Assembly: GCA_013407085.1 (NCBI GenBank) | Contig: JACCGJ010003058.1 | Coordinates: 27,677 to 91,676 of the forward strand | Source: Atriophallophorus winterbourni | Taxonomy: Eukaryota > Platyhelminthes > Trematoda > Plagiorchiida > Microphallidae | DNA: 64,000 nucleotides | Reading direction: 5' to 3' | Shown: in pieces, positions 44,234 to 54,454 of the stretch | Position numbering within the stretch: the stretch's first letter is position 1 | How the letters are laid out: the number at the start of each line of letters is the position of its first letter | Position numbers and translations under genes: made by a program | Notes under the pieces: model-generated | Databases searched by the model: none | Seen by the model: only the letters and a program-made list of their open reading frames with translations | What the model was told of the DNA's origin: nothing

Positions 44234-44585
44234 GCCAAGGACGGTCCCAAGCCCGTCTGAGAAAGGAGGAGGGTTGGGCTTAGGGCTAGAAACCCTATCC
44301 CGTAAAACCCACATTGCTACGGAAACGAAGACAACAGATCCGTGGTTCGGTCATGTATGCAGGATGGATCCCAGTTCGCATACGAACGTAGCCATTCACT
44401 GGCGTCCGCAAGGTAAACGAAAAGGGGACGGCCCAACGAAACTTGGCGCAGAACGTTGGAACGCGAACTACATGCACAAGGATTCACGGTGCAGACGGCA
44501 ACGGAAGCAGCGACAGACCGGAACCACTGGCGTGAAGTTGTCTCCGCCTCATGTGCCACCTGGCACGGAGAGGGCTGAGTGAGTG
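44234..44585 (+). mobile_element. RTE-derived short element (~352 bp) with 14-bp target-site duplication
   Basis: Begins GCCAAGGACGGTCCCAAGCC and encodes in one open frame KGGGLGLGLETLSRKTHIAT, WFGHVCRMDPSSHTNVAIHW, RPQGKRKGDGPTKLGAERWN and a C-terminal tail ending near PPGTERAE: the C-terminal region of RTE-type LINEs (G.V.RM ... GKRK.GRP ... R). The end is a TGAGTGAGTG repeat, typical of RTE 3' ends. Flanked by ATTATTTCAACACC at 44220-44233 and 44586-44599. It landed just 3' of the PLE endonuclease. Confidence 0.85.
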
Positions 44586-44599
44586 ATTATTTCAACACC
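44586..44599. repeat. Target-site duplication, right copy
   Basis: Exact repeat of 44220-44233. Confidence 0.85.
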
Positions 44600-44797
44600 A
44601 TTCAACTTTAGTCCACACCCGTTAAATTGTGAACGTGTGGGCCGGTTTTAATTGACCTTGACTAAATTCATGGTGCGATTGCCACGTGACCAGTCGATCC
44701 GGTGTTTGTTTACGTTCTTGTTTCAATAGACTGTTGAATGGTAAAAAATTAGATATGGTGGATGCAAAGAAATTTGAGTGCAATCGGTTAGAGCAGG

Positions 44798-44842
44798 TTT
44801 TGGTAACGTTTCACATATGATACAGAAGTTTCTTCAAACCAA
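44798..44842 (-). ncRNA. Hammerhead-ribozyme-like motif, copy 7 (decayed)
   Basis: Minus strand: CTTGGT, TTGAAGA in place of CTGANGA, AACTTCTG stem II with a damaged return, GAA, ACGT-T, ACCAAAA. Confidence 0.4.
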
Positions 44843-45252
44843 GAGTGATAGTCATAAAAGGTAACAGAACTAATTAGCATTCCATCCAGTTCGACTGACA
44901 ATCCATAATGTGAATGGGGCAGAAATCTCCACAATCTGGCGCTCAGCACTGATGTGAACGTAAATAGTTCATATTCATCTTATACCCAATGGTTAATTAG
45001 ATTTCTCTATTTTTCAAAAAAATTTTAACCTTAACCCTATTAGTTATATACTTTTACGGCCACAGTGGGCACAGTGTTGACTGAACTTGATCGTATTTAC
45101 TGGTGATAGATTGATGTGTAAACAAACGGTATTAAGGAAATCCATAACTGATCCTGGTCATGATATTCCCTAGGCTTACCATAAGTTGTTTCGATATGGT
45201 TGAATCAGAAGTAGTGGGTTGACTGCTACTTAGTTCCCTGTCCCGACTATCA

Positions 45253-45296
45253 TATTTGATCTGACGACGTTTCTGTGTGAGAAGTGAATCTTAACG
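45253..45296 (+). ncRNA. Hammerhead-ribozyme-like motif, copy 8 (decayed)
   Basis: Plus strand: CTGACGA core kept, stem II CGTTTCTG-TG-TGAGAAGT, GAA kept, then TCTTAACG, so the ACGT stem III and the stem I return are lost. Confidence 0.4.
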
Positions 45297-45385
45297 AAAA
45301 GGCTGTTCTAACCGATTACACAGAAATGTCTCTCCATTATGAATACACGATCAGTCTCATACATATTCTAATGAATTGTCACTTG

Positions 45386-47270
45386 CTTTATACCCTTAGC
45401 AGTAGCATCATGATTTGAAGGCTCTCAACATAGAAGTAGGTTTTAGGGGTACAGTACTTCAGAAGATAACGTTTCGGCTGCACCAAACCCTCGTCTGCAT
45501 AAAAGCTACAATGCATTCACCCTAATACAAGACAATACCTGGTCCGCCTCTACAATACTGCATTGAGGCATCCACGCCTATGATCCATCGAAAAAGGTAA
45601 ACTTCTATGATTGAAGAACTCGCAGTTGTCAACTACATGAACCTTCTTTTAGCATAAGGGCTATACTCCCTCAAAAGAAGTCAGCTCACTTGTGATCAAT
45701 TAAAACGGCTCTTACTGATTGAACTCTTTTAAATTTGACGATTTTAACAGGGTTCAGTTGTTTGTCGATTCTTTACATTGGATAATCTTATTACTCTTAT
45801 ACGCCATGGGTAGTTGCATTACTCCGGTAATAGGAATAGTTGTGCTCAATGTCCCATTTTGTATTCGGAATAAAAAAGTTATCAATTATTAGGAATGCTA
45901 TTATTCATTAGTAAACGTTCTGTATTCATGAAAATCTTCTAGTATTAAACTCTCATTCTGCAAGTCAGGAGAAACCTCCGTCTTCTTGCAATGTGACCGA
46001 TGGTCAAGCTCTTGTGAGTCACATATAATCACAGTCAATAAAATAGTCCAGGAAAACATCAGATAAGAACGTTGTTTAGTTTTTAAATCACCCCAGGGTT
46101 TTGAGAAGTACCTTGTCCACAAGCTTCCTGAACTAACATTCAATGTTTACTGCCTCAGTGGACCCAAATCGTGGATTCTACTTGTAATCACCTCTTGTTA
46201 ATATCGCGATTTCCTGTAATAAGCAGATAGTCCTATACTTCTGTATGTGACGAGTTATCTTCAAATCGTGTCGCACAAGTCGAATAAAAATCAACATGAT
46301 TTTTGTGCGCTGAACATTCTTTTGATTATTTTAACGGTAGTAATCATTTCAGTCGTACGCCGTCCCACCGTTTTCAGCTAAATGCTGCAAAAGTGGTTCA
46401 ACGCAATCAGAAAATGGGAAACATATGTGGCACAATCACCGAGAACTTACAACTAATTTCTCAAGAGGCGCGTTTTGCAGCACGAGATTTTCTGTTTGTG
46501 CCTCCTTGGACTTAGGCGAAAGCATCACACTTGTTCCAAAATTACGTACACTCCAAACCAATTTCAGTTAACGACTATTAATAAGGTACTTAAAAGAGGA
46601 CATGTTCAAACAAGAATGGATAAATGGGCATTTCTCGCCATTCTTTTTCTTTTTTGATGCAACATGAAGTATAGCGTTTAAAGCACAGCTCCTTGTGGTT
46701 TTTCAGATAGAAGGTACGACAACAAGTTTTTTCCAATTTTTCAAAGAGATGAATTCTTGTAGGTCGACCAGTAACGACCAACGATAGCTCAACGCTTAAA
46801 TAGACGGTAAAAGCGTTTGTGTCGATACCACGAAGGATACTGACAGAACTTTGCAAGTCGATTCTCATCTTTAGCAGTTATACACCTTCTACAATCCTGA
46901 ACGCTCTACACTGAGCTTTCGCGAAAATAGCTTGCTCTCCTCTCTATAATGGATATTAAGCTAGCAGTCCGTACTCAATAAAAGGATTGAATTGCCGGCC
47001 GAATATGACCGTGAATATATCTCAGGTATGCCGTGTGAAGTGGCGCTGAACTATCAATAACATCCTAGGAATGACAAGTGCTTTTCTCGAGGATAATTAA
47101 TTGTATAACCACTGGAATCAATTTTCCAACATAACCGATTTTTTTCGCGTGCCAATACAGCATTTTGGCAATGGATCTTTCAATCGACATTTTATGGTGC
47201 CTTTCAATTAAATGAGGTTTACACGAAAAGTTCAACCAATAGGTATCTACAACGTTCGTTGATGAAAATC
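45386..47270. other. Intergenic, nothing recognised
   Basis: Short frames only (for example 45901-46143 minus, 46590-46868 minus), none with a family motif or supporting splice signals. Confidence 0.4.
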
Positions 47271-47274
47271 ATCA

Positions 47275-47850
47275 ATCAATCATATGTGTTGCTCACATCC
47301 CCCGCACTTACACGCCACTACTGGTCCCTGGCTGTCTGGTGTCATCAGACGGAGATTGTAAGATTAGGTTCAGCGAGACTTGAAACGGTTGATGAGTGGT
47401 CAACAAAGTTATTCTTGAATGCCTCTGTTACATAGGGTTCATACAATGAACCACGAGTTTCAAACACAGAATCAGAAAGTGATTCTTGGTCAAGCACTCA
47501 ATGCGCTTATAGATGACCAAAGAATCACTTTGTGATTCTGTGTTTGAACACCGTGGTTCGTTGTAGGAACCTTATATAACAGTTGCGTTCAAGTATAACA
47601 TTGTTTACCACTTAACCACTATTTCAATGCTCACTGAAACTAATCTTTCTTTCTCCACTTGATGACGGCAAACAGCGAAAAACAGTTGGTGGTGTGTAAG
47701 TGCGGGGTGTGCGCACAAAACATCACTTTGGTCATCTATAAGCTCCTTGAGTGCTTTACCAGAATTACTCTGTGATTCTGTCTTTAAACATCGTGGTTCG
47801 TTGTACGAACCCTATGTAACAGTCTCATTCAAGTATAATTTGATCAATCG
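47275..47850. repeat. Foldback element with ~92-bp arms plus a third direct arm
   Basis: Left arm 47407-47499 and right arm 47514-47604 are reverse complements, sharing CAAACACAGAATCA, AGTGATTCTT and GAACCACG blocks, with only ~14 bases between them. A further copy of the right arm lies in direct orientation at 47728-47845 (TCTGTGATTCTGTCTTTAAA, CGTGGTTCGTTGTACGAACC). Outer blocks CCCCGCACTTACACGCCAC (47300) and GTGTAAGTGCGGGGTG (47674) are also mirror images, so nearly 400 bp can fold back. A related single arm is at 23960-24110. Confidence 0.65.
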
Positions 47851-48070
47851 ATCTAGTTTGCACACTCTTCTTTTTTCAGCACCCTGAAGAATAACAGGGT
47901 AAACAATTCGCGTTTCATTCCTTGATGATACTTAACTGAGAAAATAAATATTCTGGACTTAACTGATATTTAGACTCAGAATGGTGGCGATCTTGTTACG
48001 TTCATTCTTCAATAGGACTCAAGCTTAGATAACTGTAAGGCACACTGTAGGCGTACTATAGGCTCTTTAG
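47850..48070. other. Intergenic spacer, nothing recognised
   Basis: Short unassigned stretch between the foldback element and the hammerhead-bearing repeat. Confidence 0.3.
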
Positions 48071-48074
48071 CAGT

Positions 48075-48235
48075 AAGGTCAAATAAGTGGTGGTGGGTTG
48101 AGTCCTATTTAACCATGTTCCCTGTCCTGACTATCACCCTTGGTCTGACGAAGCTTCTGTGTCAGAAGTGGAACATTACCCAAAAACTACTCTAACCGAT
48201 TGCACTCAAATTCCTTTGCATTGCAAGGCTTTTTA
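48075..48235 (+). repeat. Dispersed repeat with hammerhead-like motif, right half
   Basis: AGTGGTGGTGGGTTGAGTCC, TTCCCTGTCCTGACTATCAC, then the hammerhead-like hairpin and AACTACTCTAACCGATTGCA, CAAATTCCTTTGCAT: the same order as 2779-2913. The left arm of the inverted repeat is missing here. Confidence 0.65.
48139..48182 (+). ncRNA. Hammerhead-ribozyme-like motif, copy 9
   Basis: Plus strand: CTTGGT, CTGACGA core intact at 48145-48151, stem II AGCTTCTG-TG-TCAGAAGT, then GGAACATTACCC: the GAA box is GGA and stem III is ACAT. Near-intact first box, damaged second. Confidence 0.5.
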
Positions 48236-48239
48236 TTCT

Positions 48240-49370
48240 TACAGTCACTTGTTTCTAAGTATAACGCGCATGGTTAAAAGAGTATCCATCATGTTTCAAG
48301 AGTAGACGATCGGTTTTCTCCAAGATAGTTCTTACCGGAACGTGTAAATGATGCTTCTTCTGACTAATCAAACGCAACTTTTTGGGTCTCACCATGTTTG
48401 CTAATATTGTCAATCATCTTTCTGATCGTTATCAATGATTTTGTATCTCGGCTGATATGTCTCTGTTGGGTATTTGAAGTAGATATGAAATTTGTCAGAT
48501 CCACTAATCACAATGATCTGGTAACAGTTAGTGAGAAGTTCGTACTGTGGTGCAAGAGTAGAACAATCCCCTAAACTAAACTAAATGAAATCTGTGGACT
48601 GCATCAGATAACAAAACTACGGTAAATGTCAATACCAGTTCTAGTGGTTTCATTTGCCTTCACAGCATTGAGGACTAGCTATTGTAGACATAGCTGATTT
48701 CAAATGTGCGGTTTAAGTTGTTTCAATTTCGTTTCAAACCAGGTCTCTGACCCTGAGTCATACATTTGTCCACAATTGTAGAACACCAGAGGTATTTAAA
48801 CTTTCATATGCTGCAATTATCGGATACCATTTCGAATGCTGCTTTAATCCTATTGCTCTTTCTTTCAAGAAGATTATTTACATGGCAACCTTTGTCTCTC
48901 GTCATATTTGCAATTTCGGCCTATAAGCTTCTGGAAATTTGTAATTGCTTCAACATTGTTCTCATTTCATTTCCGGTGTCTAAGTTGTGACCTGATAGAA
49001 AACTTCAATAACTTCAAAGTTTCTGGCCCCACGGATTTTAAAAAACCTTTAACTCTTAATATGTTAACCCTTTTAAACAATAATCTACATTAAAGATTGC
49101 AATAATGAAAATTACAAAAATGTCTTGAAGAATCTGATAAATAGTGATACTTTTGTGATATGGTGGTGGTTATTCGTTAGGAAATAAGGAGAAATTTCAA
49201 TATGGTTATCGGGACCATGTAAACCTCATATATTATCTCATTGCAAATGCTAGGATAAAATTCATTCGGCACGAGATACTCAATCAATTAGTAGCAAAAA
49301 CCGTACTGTTATGACAACATAGATTCTGCCTAACTATTTTTCCGATGCTTTGTTGGTGAGGTGACATTAC
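48240..49370. other. Intergenic, nothing recognised
   Basis: Frames at 48766-48990 and 48908-49093 (plus) are hydrophobic and show no family motif. Confidence 0.35.
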
Positions 49371-49379
49371 GGCACGATG

Positions 49380-49720
49380 AAGGGTGAGTAGTCGAAGTAT
49401 ATTACCTTGATTTAAAAAGGCCTTTGACTCAGTGTACCATAGGTACCCTCTACACAGGATAAAAATGTGTGGTATCACATGTTAAGTACATTGTTTCTTA
49501 TACAGCGTCCTGAGTAAGAGCACTATGCTATGGATGGAAGGTTGAGTTCTGACGAATTAGTAATATCCAGTGGAATTCCTCACGGCGCAGTGCTCAGTCA
49601 ACTTTTATTTCTTATATTTTGGACGAAATGACAGCCTGCGCGATCGTTGGTTGCTTTCCTGTGTGCAAATGATGTTAGGATATTATTATTCGATAGCATA
49701 TATACGCTTATACAGCATCC
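49380..49720 (+). mobile_element. LINE RT fragment (motifs A to C), plus strand
   Basis: In shifted frames: VVEVYYLDLKKAFDSVYHRY (49388-49447, motif A), LHRIKMCGI, then SSGIPHGAVLSQLLFLIF (49568-49620, motif B) and, after a frameshift, CANDVRILLFDSI (about 49665-49700, motif C with CANDV replacing YADDV). Lies just upstream of CR1 copy C but is a separate, more decayed element. Confidence 0.65.
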
Positions 49721-49799
49721 ATGGAAATTATTCGAATATATATATAGCCAGTGATAACGTCCAAGTTTTTCACGATTGTGTCTGTCATTCGCAGTGCAG

Positions 49800-52545
49800 C
49801 ACAGCATGAGATTACACAGCTGATTGAGACGCTCGACGATTTGTTTTAATCAGCTAAAATGTGTACTGTTCTTAGGTGATTTCAACCTTCCAGACATAGA
49901 TTGGGCAGTCCCAGTAGATGTTGTCACCGAGTAATCTGAAACGTTTCTCTAATGGCTTCATGATCATGCGCTGCATCAGCATGTGAGTGATCTTACAAGT
50001 TTTCGTAATGAATGCACTCCATCCATTCTCGACCTGGTATTGTCGTCCCATTCCGGAGCCGTTAGACTTTAAAGATGCCTACCACCGCTCGGCAAAAACG
50101 ATCATGTATTTATAAGCTCTAATACGTTTTCACAAACATATTGGTCGCCCTAGACGTAATTTTATGCTTATATACTAGGGATTTCTCCTACAGACTTCAA
50201 AATCTTCCTTTCAGTTCTCTAACGATTTCACTATAAGTGAAAACTGTGATATAATTTTTCAGTACCCAAAAGAGCTGCAAGACAAGCCCGCTCCGCTCTT
50301 TTGGACACATTGAGTTCGTCGGTCTACCCGTAAACGAGATCGTTCATGGCGGCAATATAAGCTATCTCTCAATTATGATTTTTGGGTCAGCTACAAAACC
50401 GCTTCGAACGTTTATGTAAAAATACAACGTTTGCTCGAACGAGAGTTTGAGGTATTCTTAGCTAGGGGCGCTGAAATCCAATCCGTAAAGATTTTATAGC
50501 TACGCTTGATCAAAAGGCAAAACGAAAGAACGCATAGGATATTTGAAACTGCAGGACAAAAAAGTAGCCGATACCAAGCTGTCTAAGGCGACTGCCTTCT
50601 CCATGTTCTCTAGTGGCGTCCAGATTAGTAGTAATCCCTTGAATCTACCGCCCAGGTCGTTTAATCTACTATCAGGTGCTCTTACACTAGATGAGTTGTC
50701 CTTCAATAAAGCCGAGATGTATGAAGTACTTATCCATGTTTGCGTCAACAAACCCGAGGGACCAGATAATATCCTATCAGTTATACTAATGAAGCTCGCC
50801 ACAGTGCTTACAGAACCCTTATGCAAGCTCTTCAATTTACGCTTGAACTTGGGAGTAAAGAAGAAGATGATGAATGAAGAAAATGGCTTTATTCGAGTAC
50901 GCGAATTTTCAGCGATACAATTAATTCCACCACACGTAATAAAATGTACATTAAGAAAGACGTGTCAAATGAGGATGATCCCACTTCAGTTATTATACTC
51001 TCAGTTTCTTCCTCAAATCAAGAGTAACTTTTGTATGATCAACCAAATATCGAGCCAGGTAAGAAATAGTGATTGGAAATAAGAAATAATGGTAACAATT
51101 AACAAGGATGGTTGCAGGTCAACTCTTGGTAACTATAGACCTGTCAGCCTGAGTAGCATTGGAAAAACTACTGCGTGAAAAATCTTCAGCATCTTTGTCA
51201 GCATTCTCTATAGAGTGTAACTCAACATGGATTTTTTATGGGTAGATCGTGCCCGACTAACCTTCTTGGTTTTCTCAATACTGTCACCAAAATGATGGAT
51301 GAAGTGAAGACTGTTGAAACCCTCTAACTAGATATCAGCATGGCTTTCGATTCTGTAAATCACAGACCTCTAGAAATTAAGCTCTCGGCAAATGGCATAC
51401 CGGTTAGTCTTCTTGCTAGGATATAGGCCTTCCTTACAGATAGGACATCCAGTGTTCTTGTAGGATCTACGCTGTCGAACCAAAGTGACGTGATCAGTGG
51501 GGTGCACAAATAGTAGGTACTCGGTGATCTTCTATTGCTGATTTTCATAGATGAGTTGTCGTCTGCATTGAAGTGCCAATGCTCCATTTTCGTGGATGAT
51601 TTGAAGTTCATCGGATCAACAAATGAAGATACCATGATGGAAGACCTTGAACGAATCATAAACTGGTCATACTAGTGAGACCTCCTATTGAAACTTATGA
51701 AGAGACAATTCTTGTCAGCACCGGTTGATACGATTTTAGTCCGTGTCGGAAACTTTTCTCAGTGCTAACGCCACACAGCGTGTTCAGGATTTGGTGTATC
51801 AGTTGGAACTGACATTAAATGGAAGGATCAATTTGTCGCTTCGGCTCAGCGTGCACGCAACATACTGTTTCGGCTGAAATCAGTGCTATGAAGCACCAGA
51901 CCCGATGTATTCCTGCCGCTTTCCAAGAGATTAATTCGGCCGCTATATTTTGTTCAGGCGTGGTGTCATCACTACTAAAAGGACATCCTTTGACTTGAAA
52001 GCGTAAAGCGCCTCTCAAATCGCACGAATGAGTGTCAGAGAGGGAAACCATATCATGCGCGCCTGATGTCTGCCGATCTTCCCCCCCTTAGGTGCCGTAT
52101 TTTTGAAGTTGACTCAATTAAAACCTTTAAGGTTTCGACGCGTTTAAGTGGCGTGCCAATGAACGACTTCTTTACCTTAAGTCCCGAGCCAAGCAACCGG
52201 GACCATTCACTTACTATTTCTAAGAAACGATGTCGGTTAGACTCCAGGATACTCTTTTTCAGCTTTAGGGTTGTAAACGTTCAGAACATTCTTCCAGAAG
52301 AACTTCTATCCTTCAGTACCGTCTCAAGTGTTATCAGGGTTCGTACCGCAACTGGGGTATGATTTTTCTTGAATAATCTCCCTAACTGCTATACAAGCCT
52401 TGTTAGTTCACCTTTAGCGTTATTCCATTAATCCCATAGTGTTGGACACTCTTCTGTGGCATACCACCGAAAGAAATCTGGACGCTCGGTTGGCTTGTTA
52501 GCCACATAGAGTCCTGTGCAAACTGAACTGAACTGAACTGAACGC
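49800..52545 (+). mobile_element. CR1-like LINE, copy C: 5' truncated, many stops, plus strand
   Basis: Parallel to copy B from the middle of the endonuclease to the 3' end: TVLRVISTFQT-region GDFNLPDIDW equivalent at about 49875, DELSFNKAEMYEVLIHV at 50690-50745, motif A CR1 block near 51330, FVDDLKFIGSTNEDTMMEDL near 51590-51650, RARNILFRLKSVL near 51850, and the 3' UTR with GAAAGAAATCTGGACGCTCG. It ends in (AACTG)n at 52518-52541. A ~240-bp unrelated segment interrupts it at about 50855-51095. Older than A and B, judged by its many differences. Confidence 0.8.
50855..51095. other. Insertion inside CR1 copy C
   Basis: Replaces about 35 bases of the RT (VPSKWREAIVVPIHKG region of copy B) with about 240 bases that copies A and B lack, running from AAAGAAGAAGATGATGAATG to the return of ACAAGGATGGTTGCAGG at about 51101. 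No ends or duplication recognised. Confidence 0.5.
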
Positions 52546-52968
52546 ATTGCTCCCTAAATATAATCAGGATGACCTCTTCGCGTCTTCAGTTAAGTTCAGT
52601 TCAGTTTGCACGAGATAGTATGTGGCTAACAAGCCAATCGAGCGCCCAGAATTTCTTTCGGTGGAAAGCTGCGGAGAAGCACCCACCACTGCCAAAACGT
52701 TTATTATTTTGTCTATTTGAAATCTTCGCCAATCGCGAAGTCAATAATTATCCGAGTTGAACTAAGGAAGCACCGCGTTATAGCCAATGCTGGAAAAAGA
52801 AAAAGCAGTTTCTCTTCACCAGCACGGTAGGATGTCAGCTGAAGTAGCATTGTGTATAATAAAAATAAAAAACAGAGAACTATATCCCTCACTTTATTTA
52901 CGGGATAACGCTAAAAGATGAAAAACCTAAGCTTGTATAGCAATTAAGGAGAGTATTCAGGAAACAAC

Positions 52969-53583
52969 TTACTCCAAACCCTGCTTAAAACTAGACACGG
53001 TACTGCAGGATATAAGTTCTTCTGGAAGAATGTTCCAGAAGTTAACAACACTAAGGCTGAAAAAGTGTTTCCTGGAGTCTAGCCGACATCGTTTCTTAGC
53101 AATTTTAAGTGAGTGGCTCCAGGTGCCCAGCTCGTGACCCAAGGTAAAGAAGTCGTTCGTTTGCACGCCACTCGAACCCCTAATGATCCTAAAGGTTTCT
53201 ATTAAGTCACCTCCTAAACGACTGCGCCTATGGGAGAAAATATCGGAAGATATTAGGTGCACAGCGTACGGTTTCCCTCGCTGACCTTCAATCATGCCAG
53301 TTGCGAGGCGCTGTACGCTTTCAAGTCGAAGGATGTCCTTTTTGTAGTGAGGACACCACGCCTGAACACAGTATTCAAGATGCGGCCGAACTAATGCCTT
53401 GTACAGTGGCAGGAATACATCGGGTCTTCTGCTCGATAGCACTGATTTCAGCCGAAAAAGTACCTTGCGTGCACGCTGAGCCGCAGCGGCACATTGGTCC
53501 TCCCATTTGAAGTCAGCTCTAACCAGTACACCCAAATCCTTAACACACTGTGTGGCGTTAACACTGAGGGAATTCCCCGCCAC
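52969..53583 (-). pseudogene. CR1 ORF2 C-terminal domain, copy A
   Basis: AGNSLSVNATQCVKDLGVLV, RADFKWEDQCAAAAQRARKV, HLEYCVQAWCPHYKKD, FSLSVVNFWNILPEELI: the thumb and C-terminal domain found after the RT of CR1 LINEs. Preceded by an in-frame TAG (GTCTAGGTG), so the nominal start is not a real one. Confidence 0.85.
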
Positions 53584-53756
53584 CTAGACCGAAATCTTAT
53601 CAACCAGTGTTGACAAGAGTTGGCTCTTATTTATGTTCAGTTAGAGATCCCACTGGTATGACCAGTTTATGACCCGCTCAAGGTCGTGCATCAAGGTATC
53701 TTCATCCGTTGATCCGATGAATTTCACATCATCCGCGAAAATGAAGCATGGGCACT

Positions 53757-54328
53757 TCAATTCAGAGGCAAGTCATCGATGAAAATCAGGAATAGAAGAG
53801 GACCAAGTACCGAACCTTGGGGTACACCACTGATCACGTCGGTTTGATTCGACAGCGTAGATCCTACTCTCACTCGGAATGTCCTACCTATAAGAAAGGC
53901 CTTTATGCAAGCAAGTAGACTACCCCATATGCCTTTGACTGCAAGCTCAATCTCTAAAAGGCGGTGATTTACGGAATCGAAAGCCTTGCTGAAGTCTAGG
54001 TAGAGTGCTTCGACAGGCTTCCCTTCATCCATCATTTTAGTGAGAGTATTGAGAAAGCTAAGGAGGTTAGTCAGACAGGATCTACTCTTAAGAAATCCAT
54101 GCTGAGTTACACTCAATAGAGAATGCCGACAAAGATGCTGACAGATTTTATCACGCAGCAGTCTTTCCATTACTTTCAAGACGGTGCTGGTCAGGCTGAT
54201 CGTTCTATAGTTACCAACAGTTGACCTGCAACCACCCTTGTGTATTGGCACGACTATGGCTTCCCTCCACTTACTGGGAACAAATCCTAGTTGCAGGCAT
54301 GAATTGAAGAGCTGGCAAAACGGTTCTT
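53757..54328 (-). pseudogene. CR1 reverse transcriptase, copy A
   Basis: Open frame containing VVPIHKGGCRSTVGNYRTIS, VTQHGFLKSRSCLTNLLSFL, ALYLDFSKAFDSVNHRL (motif A), SGVPQGSVLGPLLFLIFIDD (motif B), ending at the frameshift before FADD. The open frame continues upstream to 54443, but those extra ~38 codons are antisense to a CR1 3' UTR and are not part of the protein. Confidence 0.85.
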
Positions 54329-54330
54329 GA

Positions 54331-54450
54331 CCATCGAAGATTTCAAATATACAAAAAGAAAAAGCGTTTCTGCAGTGGTGTGTGCTTCTCTGCCACTTTT
54401 CATCGGAAGAAATTCTGGACGTTCGATTGGTATCGATTAGCAAACCTAAC
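54331..54450 (+). mobile_element. CR1 3'-UTR-only fragment, plus strand
   Basis: CGAAGATTTCAAATATACAA, GTTTCTGCAGTGGTGTGTGC, AGAAATTCTGGACGTTCGAT follow the 3' UTR of copy B (61504-61600) at roughly 80% by eye, ending in CTAACTGATCTGAA. It abuts the truncated RT of copy A head on. Confidence 0.7.
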
Positions 54451-54454
54451 TGAT

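Larger units (their letters stand above)
44770..45385. mobile_element. PLE remnant with inverted hammerhead-like motifs and endonuclease end (copy 5)
   Basis: Minus-strand hammerhead-like motif at 44798-44842, a short plus-strand endonuclease end at about 44910-44955 (VNGAEISTIWRSAL), then a plus-strand hammerhead-like motif at 45253-45296 and the outer block TACACGATCAGTCTCATAC. The left outer block AATTTGAGTGCAATCGGTTA mirrors the right one. Same plan as copies 2 and 3, but with the endonuclease end on the plus strand. Confidence 0.6.
52590..54328 (-). mobile_element. CR1-like LINE, copy A: 5' truncated in RT, minus strand
   Basis: 3' end at about 52590 (TTCAGTTCAGTTT, complement of the AACTG repeat), tail to tail with copy C. 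It reads on the minus strand from FCQLFNSCLQLGFVPSKWRE through RT motifs to the C-terminal domain, close to copy B. A 1-bp deletion relative to B (TTGCCTCTG versus TTGTCCTCTG, about 53770) shifts the frame just before the FADD motif. It shares with copy B two in-frame stops between RT and C-terminal domain that copy C lacks. Confidence 0.85.

Noticed and set aside
53301..53510. 69-codon ORF that recurs identically at 60711-60920 on the other strand
   Set aside because: Its repetition only reflects the antisense of the CR1 C-terminal domain in copies A and B.
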